64,000 nt of DNA. It comes from Rhodospirillaceae bacterium. GTDB lineage: Bacteria > Pseudomonadota > Alphaproteobacteria > Bin65. Below the pieces are notes generated by a model that was given only the letters and a program-made list of their open reading frames with translations, was not told where the DNA came from and did not search any database. Of the stretch, positions 27,448-35,894 are shown one piece after another (within the stretch, counting starts at the first letter, position 1; every line of letters starts with the position of its first letter). Both the position numbers and the translations under genes were made by a program. The stretch is taken from positions 1 through 64,000 of the forward strand of contig JAPPLJ010000030.1 in assembly GCA_028819475.1 (NCBI GenBank). Reading direction: 5' to 3'.

Positions 27448-27837
27448 ATGGCGGACGCGAAAACAGCCCCCGGCACGACGGCAATCGCGGCGCGCCGGGA
27501 TGCCGGACGGAGGCTGGATGCGCCAACGCTGAACGATATTGTCCAGCGGCTCGTCACGGCGTGCCGGCCGGAAAAAATCGTACTTTTCGGTTCCGCTGCC
27601 CGCGGCGAGATGGGCCCGCACAGCGATGTCGACCTGCTCGTCGTCAAGGATTACGGCAAGGATTGGCGCGAACGGAAGCGCATCTACGACAGCATTTACC
27701 GGGAACTATGCGGTGTGCCGGTTGCCATCGATGTCATCGTGGCAACTCCGGGCGATGTCCAACGATACCGGAATTCCCACCCCCTGGTCTTCAAACCCGC
27801 TCTGCGGGAAGGCCGGACAGTCTACGATGCCGCCTGA
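27448..27837 (+). CDS. Nucleotidyltransferase-domain protein (MNT-like)
   Basis: A 129-residue minimal nucleotidyltransferase. The active site is LFGSAARGEMGPHSDVDLLVV (key residues GSAARG and SDVDL, about residues 49-67), followed by a helix and a strand IDVIVATPG that would supply the third Asp. Such MNT proteins usually pair with a HEPN toxin as antitoxin (MntA-HepT), yet no HEPN gene is adjacent. GGGAGG lies ten bases before ATG 27448; an earlier start at 27388 is less likely. It is followed after 69 bp by the RdhA-like operon, with which it shares direction only. Confidence 0.8.
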   Translation: MADAKTAPGTTAIAARRDAGRRLDAPTLNDIVQRLVTACRPEKIVLFGSAARGEMGPHSDVDLLVVKDYGKDWRERKRIYDSIYRELCGVPVAIDVIVATPGDVQRYRNSHPLVFKPALREGRTVYDAA

Positions 27838-27906
27838 TCGATTTCCGCCGGAAAGCCTGTGCGGCGAATCGAGATCGCCGTAACAGACCGGATGCACCCA
27901 AGAGCC

Positions 27907-29169
27907 ATGTCCGAACCCGCCCGCCGCAACATGCCCGAGCCGCTGTCGGCCGCCAACCCGCCGACGCTGGAGGCGCGGTTCGACGGCGATCTGCACCGGC
28001 CCGACGACACCGAATGCGGTTTCGAGATCGAGCCGGAGTTCCAGCGCTTCAACGCGTGCAACGACACCTTCGCCCGGGCGCAGTGGGACGAGACCGTCCG
28101 CTCCGAGAAGGCGCTCGACTGGTTCAGGTCCATGTTCACCCACGGGCTGGGGGTGCGCAAGACCGAGGGCTACCGCACCAGGGACTTCGCGATGCGCAAC
28201 GCCGCCTGGGTCGGCGCCAATCTGCTGATCGAGCGCAAGCTGAAGGACGAGCGCCACGACGGGTTCCTCGACGAACTCACGCCCTACGCCCCGCCGGCGC
28301 CGACCCGCGAGCCGGTCGACGACCCGGCGGAAATGACGCTGGAACTGAAGCAGGCGGCGCGCATCTTCGGCGCCGACCTGATCGGCATCACGTCCACCGA
28401 CCTGCGCTGGCACTACACCAGGCGCTTCAACGCAAAGACGCGCACCGAAAAGGAGAATGCCGACTGCGCCGGCCTGCCCCACTGCATCGTCGTCGGCACG
28501 GAAATGCCCGGCAAGGTGATCCAGACCATGCCCTCGGCGCTCGGCGGCACCGCGGCCGGCTACGGCTATTCCAAGGACGGGCTGACGCTCATGTCGCTCG
28601 CCCAGTTCATCCGCAACCTGGGCTACAACGCCGTCGCCTCGCTGAACGACACGGCCCAGTGCATCCCCTACGCCATCCAGGCCGGGCTCGGCGAATACGG
28701 CCGCCACGGGCTGGTCATCACGCCGGAATTCGGCCCGCGCCTGCGCTTCGGCAAGATTTTCACCGACCTGCCGCTGGTCCACGACAGGCCGAAGACGTTC
28801 GGCGTGAAGGAATTCTGCGACCTGTGCCGCAAATGCTCGGACGCCTGCCCGCCCAAGGCGATTCCGGACGGCCCGCCCGACGGCGCCTACCATAACGCCT
28901 CCAACTTCGTCGGCATCAGGAAGTGGAATGTCGACGGCGAGAAATGCTTCCGCTTCTGGGCCAACCAGGGCACCGAATGCGGCATCTGCATCCGCGTCTG
29001 CCCCTACAACAAGCTGCCGGAGACGACGCTGGGCCGGGTCTATTTCCGGCTCTGGAAAAGGCTGGCCGGCGGGCCGTTCCGGCGGATCGCTTTGTGGCTC
29101 GACAACGCGCTGGGCTACGGCAAGCGCTACAAGCCGGACTGGTGGTGGAAGAACCGGCCGGGCTGGTGA
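27907..29169 (+). CDS. Reductive dehalogenase-like corrinoid/Fe-S protein
   Basis: A 420-residue protein of the reductive dehalogenase (RdhA) fold, related to QueG. Two [4Fe-4S] sites are complete: C304-x2-C307-x2-C310-x3-C314 and C347-x10-C358-x2-C361-x3-C365, the RdhA pattern with a stretched first gap. The catalytic/corrinoid region has GGTAAGYGYSKDG (213-225), GLGEYGRHGLVITPEFGPR (260-278) and FTDLPL (285-290), as in RdhA. No Tat signal is present, so it would be cytosolic, and no RdhB anchor gene is nearby, unlike organohalide-respiring systems. The activity may be a reductive removal of halide or another group, or something else on a corrinoid. It heads a four-gene operon with two CoA ligases and a second Fe-S protein. 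Start ATG 27907 is likely; 27892 is possible. Confidence 0.78.
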   Translation: MSEPARRNMPEPLSAANPPTLEARFDGDLHRPDDTECGFEIEPEFQRFNACNDTFARAQWDETVRSEKALDWFRSMFTHGLGVRKTEGYRTRDFAMRNAAWVGANLLIERKLKDERHDGFLDELTPYAPPAPTREPVDDPAEMTLELKQAARIFGADLIGITSTDLRWHYTRRFNAKTRTEKENADCAGLPHCIVVGTEMPGKVIQTMPSALGGTAAGYGYSKDGLTLMSLAQFIRNLGYNAVASLNDTAQCIPYAIQAGLGEYGRHGLVITPEFGPRLRFGKIFTDLPLVHDRPKTFGVKEFCDLCRKCSDACPPKAIPDGPPDGAYHNASNFVGIRKWNVDGEKCFRFWANQGTECGICIRVCPYNKLPETTLGRVYFRLWKRLAGGPFRRIALWLDNALGYGKRYKPDWWWKNRPGW

Positions 29170-29173
29170 CGCC

Positions 29174-30742
29174 GTGACTGCCCCGACCGCTTATGATCTG
29201 GTCTGGAACCAGGCGGACCGGTCGCCCGAGGCGCTGGCGATTCGGGACGACCGGACCGGCCGGCAATTCACCTACCGCCAGTTGATTGCGGAACTGGATG
29301 CGATCGCCGCTGGCTTTGCCGCGCGCGGCATCGGGCCGGGCGACCGGGTGGCGACCTGCCTGCCCAACATTCTCGAACACGGGCTCGCCCTGCTCGCGCT
29401 CACCCGGCTGGGCGCCGTCCCGGCGCTGGTCAATCCGCGCCTCAACCCCGTCGATATCGGCCGGCTGGTCGCCGCCGGCGCGATGAAGGGCGCGTTCGTG
29501 CTGCCGGATCCCGATGCCGTGAAGGCCGTTGCCGCCGCGCTGCCCGGAGGGGCGCCCTTGTTCGCGCCCGGCGGCGCGGTCGGCCAGGCTGAAGATTTCT
29601 CAACCTGCCGCGCCGACATTAGCGGCCTGCCGCCGCGGCCCGACCTCGATCGCGAAGACCCGGCGATCATCTTCTACACCTCCGGCACGACCGGCCTGCC
29701 CAAGGGCGTCGTGCTGGCCCAGCGCACCACCGAGCCGCGCGTGCTATGGCTGGCGACCCAGGGCGGCGTGCTGCACGGGCCGCACACGCGGGCGCTCGGC
29801 TTCATGCCGCTCGCCCACGCCATCGGCTTCTACGGCGTGTTTCTGGTGACACTGGCGTTCGGCGGCAGCTACCAGGTGATGAGCGCCTTCGATCCGGCGG
29901 CCGCCGTCGACCTGATCGAACGGCAACGGCTGACCTACACCTTCGCCGCGCCGACCCTGTATTACGCGCTGACCAGGGCGCCGAACTATGCGCCGGAGAA
30001 GCTGCGCTCCCTGCGCCGCGTGCTCTACGGCGGCTCGAACATTCCGGAGGAACTGATCGCCCACATGGACCGGTGCTGGGAGAATGCCGAGATCCGCCAC
30101 ATCTACGGCACCACGGAGACCATGTGCTCGGCCTACAACCCGGCGCCGGTCGGCGACCATCTCGCGCTGCGGCCCGGCTACTACACCCGCCTGCGGGTGG
30201 TGGCGCTGGGCGGCGGGCCGGACGACCTGATCGGCCCCGGCGAGGAAGGCGAACTGCTGGTCGCCGCCGACGCCGACACGATCTTCAGCGAATATCTCGG
30301 CCGGCCGGACGCGACGGCGGAGAAGGTGCAGGACGGCTGGGTGCGCATCGGGGACGTCGTGACCCTGGACGAACGCGGCTATTTCACCCTGCGCGGCCGG
30401 GTCGACGACATGATCCGCTCCGGCGGCGAGAGCATCCATCCCGGCGAGGTCGAGGCCATTCTGCACACCGCGCCGGGCGTCGACGACTGCTGCGCCATCG
30501 GCCTGCCCGACGAGCGCTGGGGCCAGATCGTCGTCGGCTGCATCGTCGGCGATGCCGAAGCCGCCGCGCTCGATGCCCACGCCCGGGCCTCGGACCTGCC
30601 CGGCTTCATGCGCCCGAAGGGCTATTTCTTCTGCGATGAAATCCCCCGCAATCCGGGCAACGGCAATATGCTGCGCCGACTGTTGCGCGAGGCGGCGGCA
30701 CAGGCCCAGAATAGCGGCGCGCCGAGCTGGCGTACGCCCTGA
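29174..30742 (+). CDS. AMP-dependent acyl-CoA synthetase (operon copy 1)
   Basis: A 522-residue ANL ligase starting at GTG 29174, four bases after the stop of the RdhA-like gene. The P-loop is FYTSGTTGLPKGVV, the adenine motif IYGTTETM, the hinge RVDDMIRSGGESIHPGEVE, and the C-terminal region PRNPGNGNMLRR carries Asn-Gly-Asn-Met where most ligases have TGK. The catalytic Lys may thus be missing or displaced; this is odd, since the Lys in that loop is needed for adenylation. The enzyme could be altered in function or use a different residue. The tight spacing implies coupled translation with its neighbour. Confidence 0.85.
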   Translation: MTAPTAYDLVWNQADRSPEALAIRDDRTGRQFTYRQLIAELDAIAAGFAARGIGPGDRVATCLPNILEHGLALLALTRLGAVPALVNPRLNPVDIGRLVAAGAMKGAFVLPDPDAVKAVAAALPGGAPLFAPGGAVGQAEDFSTCRADISGLPPRPDLDREDPAIIFYTSGTTGLPKGVVLAQRTTEPRVLWLATQGGVLHGPHTRALGFMPLAHAIGFYGVFLVTLAFGGSYQVMSAFDPAAAVDLIERQRLTYTFAAPTLYYALTRAPNYAPEKLRSLRRVLYGGSNIPEELIAHMDRCWENAEIRHIYGTTETMCSAYNPAPVGDHLALRPGYYTRLRVVALGGGPDDLIGPGEEGELLVAADADTIFSEYLGRPDATAEKVQDGWVRIGDVVTLDERGYFTLRGRVDDMIRSGGESIHPGEVEAILHTAPGVDDCCAIGLPDERWGQIVVGCIVGDAEAAALDAHARASDLPGFMRPKGYFFCDEIPRNPGNGNMLRRLLREAAAQAQNSGAPSWRTP

Positions 30743-30760
30743 ACCGCCAAGGCCGATCCG

Positions 30761-31684
30761 ATGCCCAGGAAAAGACCCGCCATCGACAAGGCTGCCGCCA
30801 AGGATGCCGTCCTCGCCTACTGCCTGAAGAAGGGCGCGCTGACCGCGGGAGTCGCCGACCTGGACGCCGTCAACCGCGTCTGTCCGCCCGGCTACCGCCC
30901 GGCCGATATCATGCCGCGGGTGAAGTCGGTGATCGCGCTTGGCGTCGGCGGCCAGACGCAAGGCGCCTGGACCGTGCCGGCCAAGGCGCTCGGCTATTTC
31001 GGCTCGACCGAGACGCGCGCCTACTCGATTTCCTACGGCCTCGCCTTCTATATCGAGAACAAGTTCGGCCTGCGCTCGATCTACTGCCCGCCGGACATGG
31101 ACCCGGACGCCGGCCCGCGCGTGCCGCTGCAAAGCCTGAAGGTCCATGCCGAACTGGCCGGCATCGGCGCCCGTTCGCTGGCCGGCGATATCCTGCTCCA
31201 TCCCGACTACGGCTACATGTATTTCGCCAGCGTGTTCACGGAACTGGAGCTGGAGCCTGACGCGCCGCTCGCCGAAAACCCCTGCCCGGCGCCGTCCTGC
31301 GTGAACATGTACCGCTCGATCCAGCGCACCCCCTGCATGAAATTCTGCCCGGTCCAGTGCCTCGACGGCGAGGTCGACGAGGAGACCGGCAAGCAGAAAG
31401 TCATGCGCTACGACATGGCCGCCTGTGCCGAGATGACCCAGCAGTACGAGACCGTTCCGGCCGCGATCATGGACGCCATCCGCGCGACCGACGAGGACGA
31501 CCGGGAGGACGCCCTGTTCGATCCGGACAACAAGATGCTCTGGTACAAGATGAGCGTCGGCTCGGGCGGGCTGCTGGCGCAATGCTTCGAATGCATGCGG
31601 GTCTGCCCGGTCGCCACCCAGGCGCCCCAGGCCGACCCGATCCTGCGTCACGAATACCGGCTGGACGCGGAGGCCGCCGGATAA
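30761..31684 (+). CDS. QueG/RdhA-related 4Fe-4S protein
   Basis: A 307-residue cytosolic Fe-S protein with the same fold as its RdhA-like neighbour: the core segment HAELAGIGARSLAGDILLHP (129-148) parallels the QueG/RdhA cobalamin-binding region. Cysteines occur at 175, 180, 192, 196 and 200 (PCMKFCPVQC at 191-200) and at 275, 278 and 282 (CFECMRVCP), enough for two clusters, but the first does not match a plain ferredoxin pattern. It could be a second reductase or the electron donor to one. It lies 18 bp after the preceding ligase, and its TAA overlaps the ATG of the next gene. Confidence 0.78.
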   Translation: MPRKRPAIDKAAAKDAVLAYCLKKGALTAGVADLDAVNRVCPPGYRPADIMPRVKSVIALGVGGQTQGAWTVPAKALGYFGSTETRAYSISYGLAFYIENKFGLRSIYCPPDMDPDAGPRVPLQSLKVHAELAGIGARSLAGDILLHPDYGYMYFASVFTELELEPDAPLAENPCPAPSCVNMYRSIQRTPCMKFCPVQCLDGEVDEETGKQKVMRYDMAACAEMTQQYETVPAAIMDAIRATDEDDREDALFDPDNKMLWYKMSVGSGGLLAQCFECMRVCPVATQAPQADPILRHEYRLDAEAAG

Positions 31685-33654
31685 TGGCCCGCGGGCTGAA
31701 CCGCCGCCAGATCGGCGTGACCGAGGAGATGATGGCGACCTTCGGGGAGATCGTTCTCCGGATGTCGCACAACCACCAGATCCGCGAAGGCGATCCCTAC
31801 CGGGAGAAGGACTGGGACGCCATCGAGCGCCACCGGGAGCCGATGGGCCTGTCGGACGCCCAGATCGCCGAGCGGATCGGCCTCAGCCGCAACCAGGTGC
31901 TCTATATCCGCACCCTGATGGAGCGCCGGCGCTTCCGCACGGGCCATTATGTCCGGCTGCTCGACCTGGGTGGCGGCAAGCGCTTCCGCACCGAGCGGTT
32001 CACCCCCCATCTCGACCATTTCCGCTACAGCGAGGACGCGCTGGAGCTGCGCGCCGCCATGAACTACCCGCCGGACCAGGCGCGCGACTATGTCGAGAAG
32101 GGCTGGTGGCGCAACGAGACCCAGCGCCGGTATCTGGAGCGCAATGCCGCCGAACGGCCGGACGCGCCGGCCTACGTCCTGCCCGGCCGGACGCTCACCT
32201 GGAAAGAGGTGCGCGACACCGCCGAGCGGGTTGCCGGGGGCCTGTGGCAGCTCGGCCTGCGGCCCGGCGACGTCGTCGCGGTGCAGCTGCCGAACATCCC
32301 GGAATTCGCGATCGCCAACCTGGCGGTGACCTGGTTCGGCGGCGTGGTCCAGACCGTCCACATGCCCTACCGCGACGCCGAACTCCAGACCCTGATCAAT
32401 CACGGCCGCTCGCGGGCGATCGTGTGCATGGGCGCGGGCAAGGACTGGTCGGCGGCGCAGGCGGCGCTCGACCTCCAGCCGCAGATGCCGACGCTCAGGC
32501 ATGTCATCGCGGTCGGCGACGCGCCGGACGGCGCGCTCTCCCTGGACGATCTGATCGCCGCCGATCCGGACATCGAGATCGGCCACGAGCCTTCGGCGGC
32601 CGACCCGCACCTGCTGCTCTACACCTCCGGCACGACGTCGTCGCCCAAGGGCGTGCCGCTCAATTCCCACAACATGCTGTCGAACGCCCGGATGAGCGCG
32701 CCGGAGAAGGGCCTGACCGCCGACGACCGCATCCTCTCCGCCGCGCCGTTCACCCATCTCTACGGGCTCTATGCGTTCCATCTCGGCCTCGTCACCGGCA
32801 TGGCGAACCTGCTGCTGCCCGCCTTCACGCCGCCGGCGCTGGCCGAATCGATCGAGAAGATGAAGCCCACGGCGGTCTGGTTCGCGCCGGCCCACGGTGC
32901 GGCCATGACGGCGGCCGGCCTGATCGGGAAGCACGATTTCAGCAGCATGAAGATGTGCCTGTTCGCCGGCAGCGCCGCGCCGCCGGCCATGCTGCACGCC
33001 CTGCAGGAGGCCTGGCCCGGCTGCCGGATCTGCCAGCTCTGGGGCATGACCGAGTTGCAGGCCGGCATGTTCACCCGGCCGGGAGACGGCATCGGCAAAT
33101 CCGCCGTCTTCGCCGGCCGCGCTTCGCCCGGCAGCACCGTGCGCGTCGCCGATCCCGATACCGGCGCGGAACGGCCGCGCGGCGAGGAGGGCGAAATCCA
33201 GATCCGGGGCCCGATGGTGTTCCCCGGCTACCTGCGCAACAAGGAGGCCAACGAGACGGCTTTCACCGCCGACCGCTTCTTCAGGTCCGGCGACCTCGGC
33301 TACATGGACGGGGACGGCTTCGTCGCCATCACCGGCCGGATCAAGGACATCATCAACCGCGGCGGGGTGAAGTTCAATCCGCAGGATATCGAGAACCTGC
33401 TGAGCGCCCACCCGGCGGTCCAGATGGCCGCCGTCGCCCCGGTGCCGCACGAGGTGCTGGGCGAGCAGGCCTGCGCCTGGATCCAGCTCAACCCCGGCGC
33501 GGACGCGCCCGACCTGGAGGCGCTGTGCGCGTTCCTGATGGAACACCGGATCGCCCGCAACAAGCTGCCGGAAAAGCTTGTCGTCGTCGACGAATTCCCG
33601 ATGACCCCGACCCGCAAGATCATCAAGGGCCGGCTCCCGGCGCCGGCGGAGTAG
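31684..33654 (+). CDS. Acyl-CoA synthetase with N-terminal HTH-like extension
   Basis: A 656-residue protein. Residues about 140-650 form a full ANL ligase: P-loop LLYTSGTTSSPKGVP, adenine motif LWGMTELQAG, hinge RIKDIINRGGVKFNPQDIE and a normal catalytic Lys in PTRKIIKGRL. Ahead of it stands a 140-residue extension with LSDAQIAERIGLSRNQVLYI (56-75), which reads like a helix-turn-helix of the sigma-factor or MarR type. An acyl-CoA ligase fused to an HTH is unusual. TAATG overlap with the Fe-S gene fixes the start at 31684. Last gene of the alternating Fe-S/ligase operon. Confidence 0.82.
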   Translation: MARGLNRRQIGVTEEMMATFGEIVLRMSHNHQIREGDPYREKDWDAIERHREPMGLSDAQIAERIGLSRNQVLYIRTLMERRRFRTGHYVRLLDLGGGKRFRTERFTPHLDHFRYSEDALELRAAMNYPPDQARDYVEKGWWRNETQRRYLERNAAERPDAPAYVLPGRTLTWKEVRDTAERVAGGLWQLGLRPGDVVAVQLPNIPEFAIANLAVTWFGGVVQTVHMPYRDAELQTLINHGRSRAIVCMGAGKDWSAAQAALDLQPQMPTLRHVIAVGDAPDGALSLDDLIAADPDIEIGHEPSAADPHLLLYTSGTTSSPKGVPLNSHNMLSNARMSAPEKGLTADDRILSAAPFTHLYGLYAFHLGLVTGMANLLLPAFTPPALAESIEKMKPTAVWFAPAHGAAMTAAGLIGKHDFSSMKMCLFAGSAAPPAMLHALQEAWPGCRICQLWGMTELQAGMFTRPGDGIGKSAVFAGRASPGSTVRVADPDTGAERPRGEEGEIQIRGPMVFPGYLRNKEANETAFTADRFFRSGDLGYMDGDGFVAITGRIKDIINRGGVKFNPQDIENLLSAHPAVQMAAVAPVPHEVLGEQACAWIQLNPGADAPDLEALCAFLMEHRIARNKLPEKLVVVDEFPMTPTRKIIKGRLPAPAE

Positions 33655-33680
33655 CGGCGCCGGCGCACCGGGCGGTGCCG

Positions 33681-33735
33681 TTGACAACCGCCTGGATTGT
33701 CGTATTTCTGCATCAAGGAAATGTCGTATTTTTGC
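33681..33735 (+). promoter_or_regulatory. Promoter and direct-repeat operator of the AbiE pair
   Basis: TTGACA (33681-33686) is followed 16 bp later by TATTTC (33703-33708). Two 14-bp direct repeats, tgtcgtatttctgc (33698-33711) and tgtcgtatttttgc (33722-33735), differ at one base, lie 24 bp apart and overlap the -10 and the start region. This layout suits autorepression by the AbiEi-type winged-helix protein encoded next. Confidence 0.6.
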
Positions 33736-33740
33736 GATTG

Positions 33741-34184
33741 ATGACAGGTATGAAACCCAGGAAGCGCAAGACCCTGGAGAAGCGCATTGCCGAGCGGATC
33801 GCGCGCAAGAAAGGCGATGTCTTCCTGCGTCGCGATTTCGAGGATCTCGGAGGGTACGACCAGGTGGGCCGCGGTTTGCGCCGTCTTGCCGCCAAGGGCC
33901 GGCTTGTCAGAATCGGTTATGGAATTTACGCCCGCGCTACGGTCTCCCCGCTTTCCGGCAAGATTGTCCCTGCCAAACCCTTGCCCGCGCTGGCGCGCGA
34001 AGCGCTGGCGCGCCTGAATGTTGAAACCGCACCATCGGAATTCGAGCGGGCCTACGGCGAAGGTAGAACGGCGCAGGTGCCGACGGGCCGCATGATCGCC
34101 GTCAAGGACCGGATTTCCCGCAAAATCGGTCACGATGGCAAATTCGCCGTCTTCGAGCGCATTTCCCGACCCCGCGCTTCTTGA
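33741..34184 (+). CDS. AbiEi/DUF6088-type antitoxin and autorepressor
   Basis: A 147-residue protein. Residues about 8-68 form a winged-helix DNA-binding unit typical of AbiEi/DUF6088 (RIAERIARKKGDVFLRRDFE then GLRRLAAKGRLVRIGYGIY, the arm that ends many such antitoxins). The remainder is the linking domain. In this family the protein represses its own promoter and counters the toxin. The start is either ATG 33741 (MTGMKP) or 33750 (MKPRKR). It overlaps the toxin gene by 50 bp. Two repeated boxes just upstream (33698-33735) are the likely binding site. Confidence 0.82.
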   Translation: MTGMKPRKRKTLEKRIAERIARKKGDVFLRRDFEDLGGYDQVGRGLRRLAAKGRLVRIGYGIYARATVSPLSGKIVPAKPLPALAREALARLNVETAPSEFERAYGEGRTAQVPTGRMIAVKDRISRKIGHDGKFAVFERISRPRAS

Positions 34185-35076
34185 GGCTGTCGCCACGGAA
34201 CTCGGCGTCGATCCGTCATTCGTGGAGAAGGACTGGCATGCGACGCAGGCGATCGCTGCTGTCGCCGGCGTTGTGCAAAACGGGTTGCGACCGGTGTTCT
34301 CCGGCGGCACCAGTTTGTCCAAGGGATATGGCCTGATCCGGCGGTTTTCCGAAGATCTCGACTTTAAGCTCCTCATGCCCGAGGCCGGCATCGATCGCAG
34401 CGAACGCCGGCGCTATCGCAAGGCGGTGATCGAGACGCTTCGCGCCGGAGGCGGGCGGACACTGCGCGATGAGGACATTCTCGTCGGCAACGAGAGCCGT
34501 TTCTTCCAGTGTCGAATCGGGTATCCGACGAATTTCGATCCTGCGTCCGCTCTGCGCCCGGAAATCAGGCTGGAAATGACGCTGTTACGCCCGGCACTGC
34601 CGCCGGAGGAGCAACCCTTGCGCTCCCTCGTGGCGGCAGCGCGTAAGCAGGCGGCGGAAGTTCCGCTGGCCGCTTGTGTCGCTCCGGCGGAGACTGCGGC
34701 CGACAAACTCAGCGCTCTCACCTGGCGTGTGTCGAGCAGGCAGCGGGGCGACGCGAACGACGACCCCACGCTGGTTCGCCATTTGCACGATTTGGCGGCG
34801 CTCGAAGCGCACGCCGCCGGCCATTCCCGCTTTGCCGAACTGTCGCGACGCGCTCTGGACTCGGATACGGCAAGAGCAGGGCAGATGTCCGGCGGCCTCG
34901 GGACGACACCGGCGGCGCGGGTTGCGGCAGCTCTGGACATTCTTTCGACCGATCCCGAGTACGGCGACGAATACGAGCGCTTCGTCGCCGCGATGTCATA
35001 CGGAACCGAGGCGGAAACCCCAAAATTCCGCGACGCCGTGCAATGTGTAAGGCGTATTGCCAGGCTATTGGACTGA
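34135..35076 (+). CDS. AbiEii-type nucleotidyltransferase toxin
   Basis: A 313-residue toxin of the AbiEii/AbiGii family, a nucleotidyltransferase fold. EKDW (31-34) lies near the N terminus, GGTSLSK (57-63) is the nucleotide-binding Gly-Ser motif, and FSEDLDF (71-77) supplies the catalytic carboxylates. Family members stop growth by modifying tRNA or nucleotides; AbiE of lactococci aborts phage infection. The C-terminal 230 residues are helical. The active site appears intact. The gene overlaps its antitoxin by 50 bp in a different frame. Confidence 0.85.
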   Translation: MANSPSSSAFPDPALLEAVATELGVDPSFVEKDWHATQAIAAVAGVVQNGLRPVFSGGTSLSKGYGLIRRFSEDLDFKLLMPEAGIDRSERRRYRKAVIETLRAGGGRTLRDEDILVGNESRFFQCRIGYPTNFDPASALRPEIRLEMTLLRPALPPEEQPLRSLVAAARKQAAEVPLAACVAPAETAADKLSALTWRVSSRQRGDANDDPTLVRHLHDLAALEAHAAGHSRFAELSRRALDSDTARAGQMSGGLGTTPAARVAAALDILSTDPEYGDEYERFVAAMSYGTEAETPKFRDAVQCVRRIARLLD

Positions 35077-35235
35077 AAGCCGGCGAGGCCGATCTCATCG
35101 TCGCTTGCGGATTTGGCGCGAGCACTTCGCCGCGCCGCCGGGCGGGCGGGGCGAATTGAACCCCCCGGTCGCCGGTGATAGCTTCCCGGCCCGCATCCGG
35201 CACGACGAAACCGGCAATCGAGACAGACGCCTCCC

Positions 35236-35799
35236 ATGCGCATCAACGGCAACGCCATCCGCCCCGGCAACATCATCGAGCACAACGGCCGCCTGTGGCG
35301 GGTCGCCAAGATACAGCACACCCAGCCCGGCAAGGGCGGCGCCTATCTGCAGGCCGAGATGAAGGACATCCGCGACGGCACCAAGCTCAACGAGCGGTTC
35401 CGGGCCTCGGAGAGCGTCGAGAAGGTGCGGCTTGACGAGGCGCGGTACCAGTTCCTCTTTGCCGACGGCGACGACGTCACCTTCATGGAGACGGAGACCT
35501 ACGAGCAGATCACGCTCAACCGCGAGGCGATCGGCGATCCGGCGGTTTTCCTGCAGGACGGCATGACGGTCACCGTCCAGTCCTACGAAGGGTCGCCGAT
35601 CGGCGTCGAACTGCCCGACAGCGTCGTCATGGAAGTCGTCGAGGCCGACGCGGTGGTGAAGGGGCAGACCGCCTCCTCGTCCTACAAGCCGGCTATCCTC
35701 GAGAATGGCGAGCGCATCATGGTGCCGCCGCATATCGAGGCCGGCACCCGGATCGTTGTCGCGACCGCCGACGGCAGCTACATGGAGCGCGCGAAGTAA
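35236..35799 (+). CDS. efp: Elongation factor P
   Basis: A 187-residue translation factor that rescues ribosomes stalled at polyproline stretches. The three OB-like domains are recognisable: the KOW-like domain with the modified-residue loop [10 protein letters not shown] (Lys33), the middle domain and the C-terminal ETDPGIRGDT-like segment, here [21 protein letters not shown]. Whether Lys33 is beta-lysylated cannot be read because no epm genes are in the window. ATG 35236 begins the normal [11 protein letters not shown]. It is followed after 95 bp by a suhB-type phosphatase, a common arrangement in alphaproteobacteria. Confidence 0.96.
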   Translation: MRINGNAIRPGNIIEHNGRLWRVAKIQHTQPGKGGAYLQAEMKDIRDGTKLNERFRASESVEKVRLDEARYQFLFADGDDVTFMETETYEQITLNREAIGDPAVFLQDGMTVTVQSYEGSPIGVELPDSVVMEVVEADAVVKGQTASSSYKPAILENGERIMVPPHIEAGTRIVVATADGSYMERAK

Positions 35800-35894
35800 C
35801 CGTTTCCGGTTTCCGCCCGGCCGCCACCCCGTCGCCGCCCGTCGCCGGCCGGATCGCCGCCCGGTTGCCGTTCAAGAGCGCGAGGCCGCCTGCC

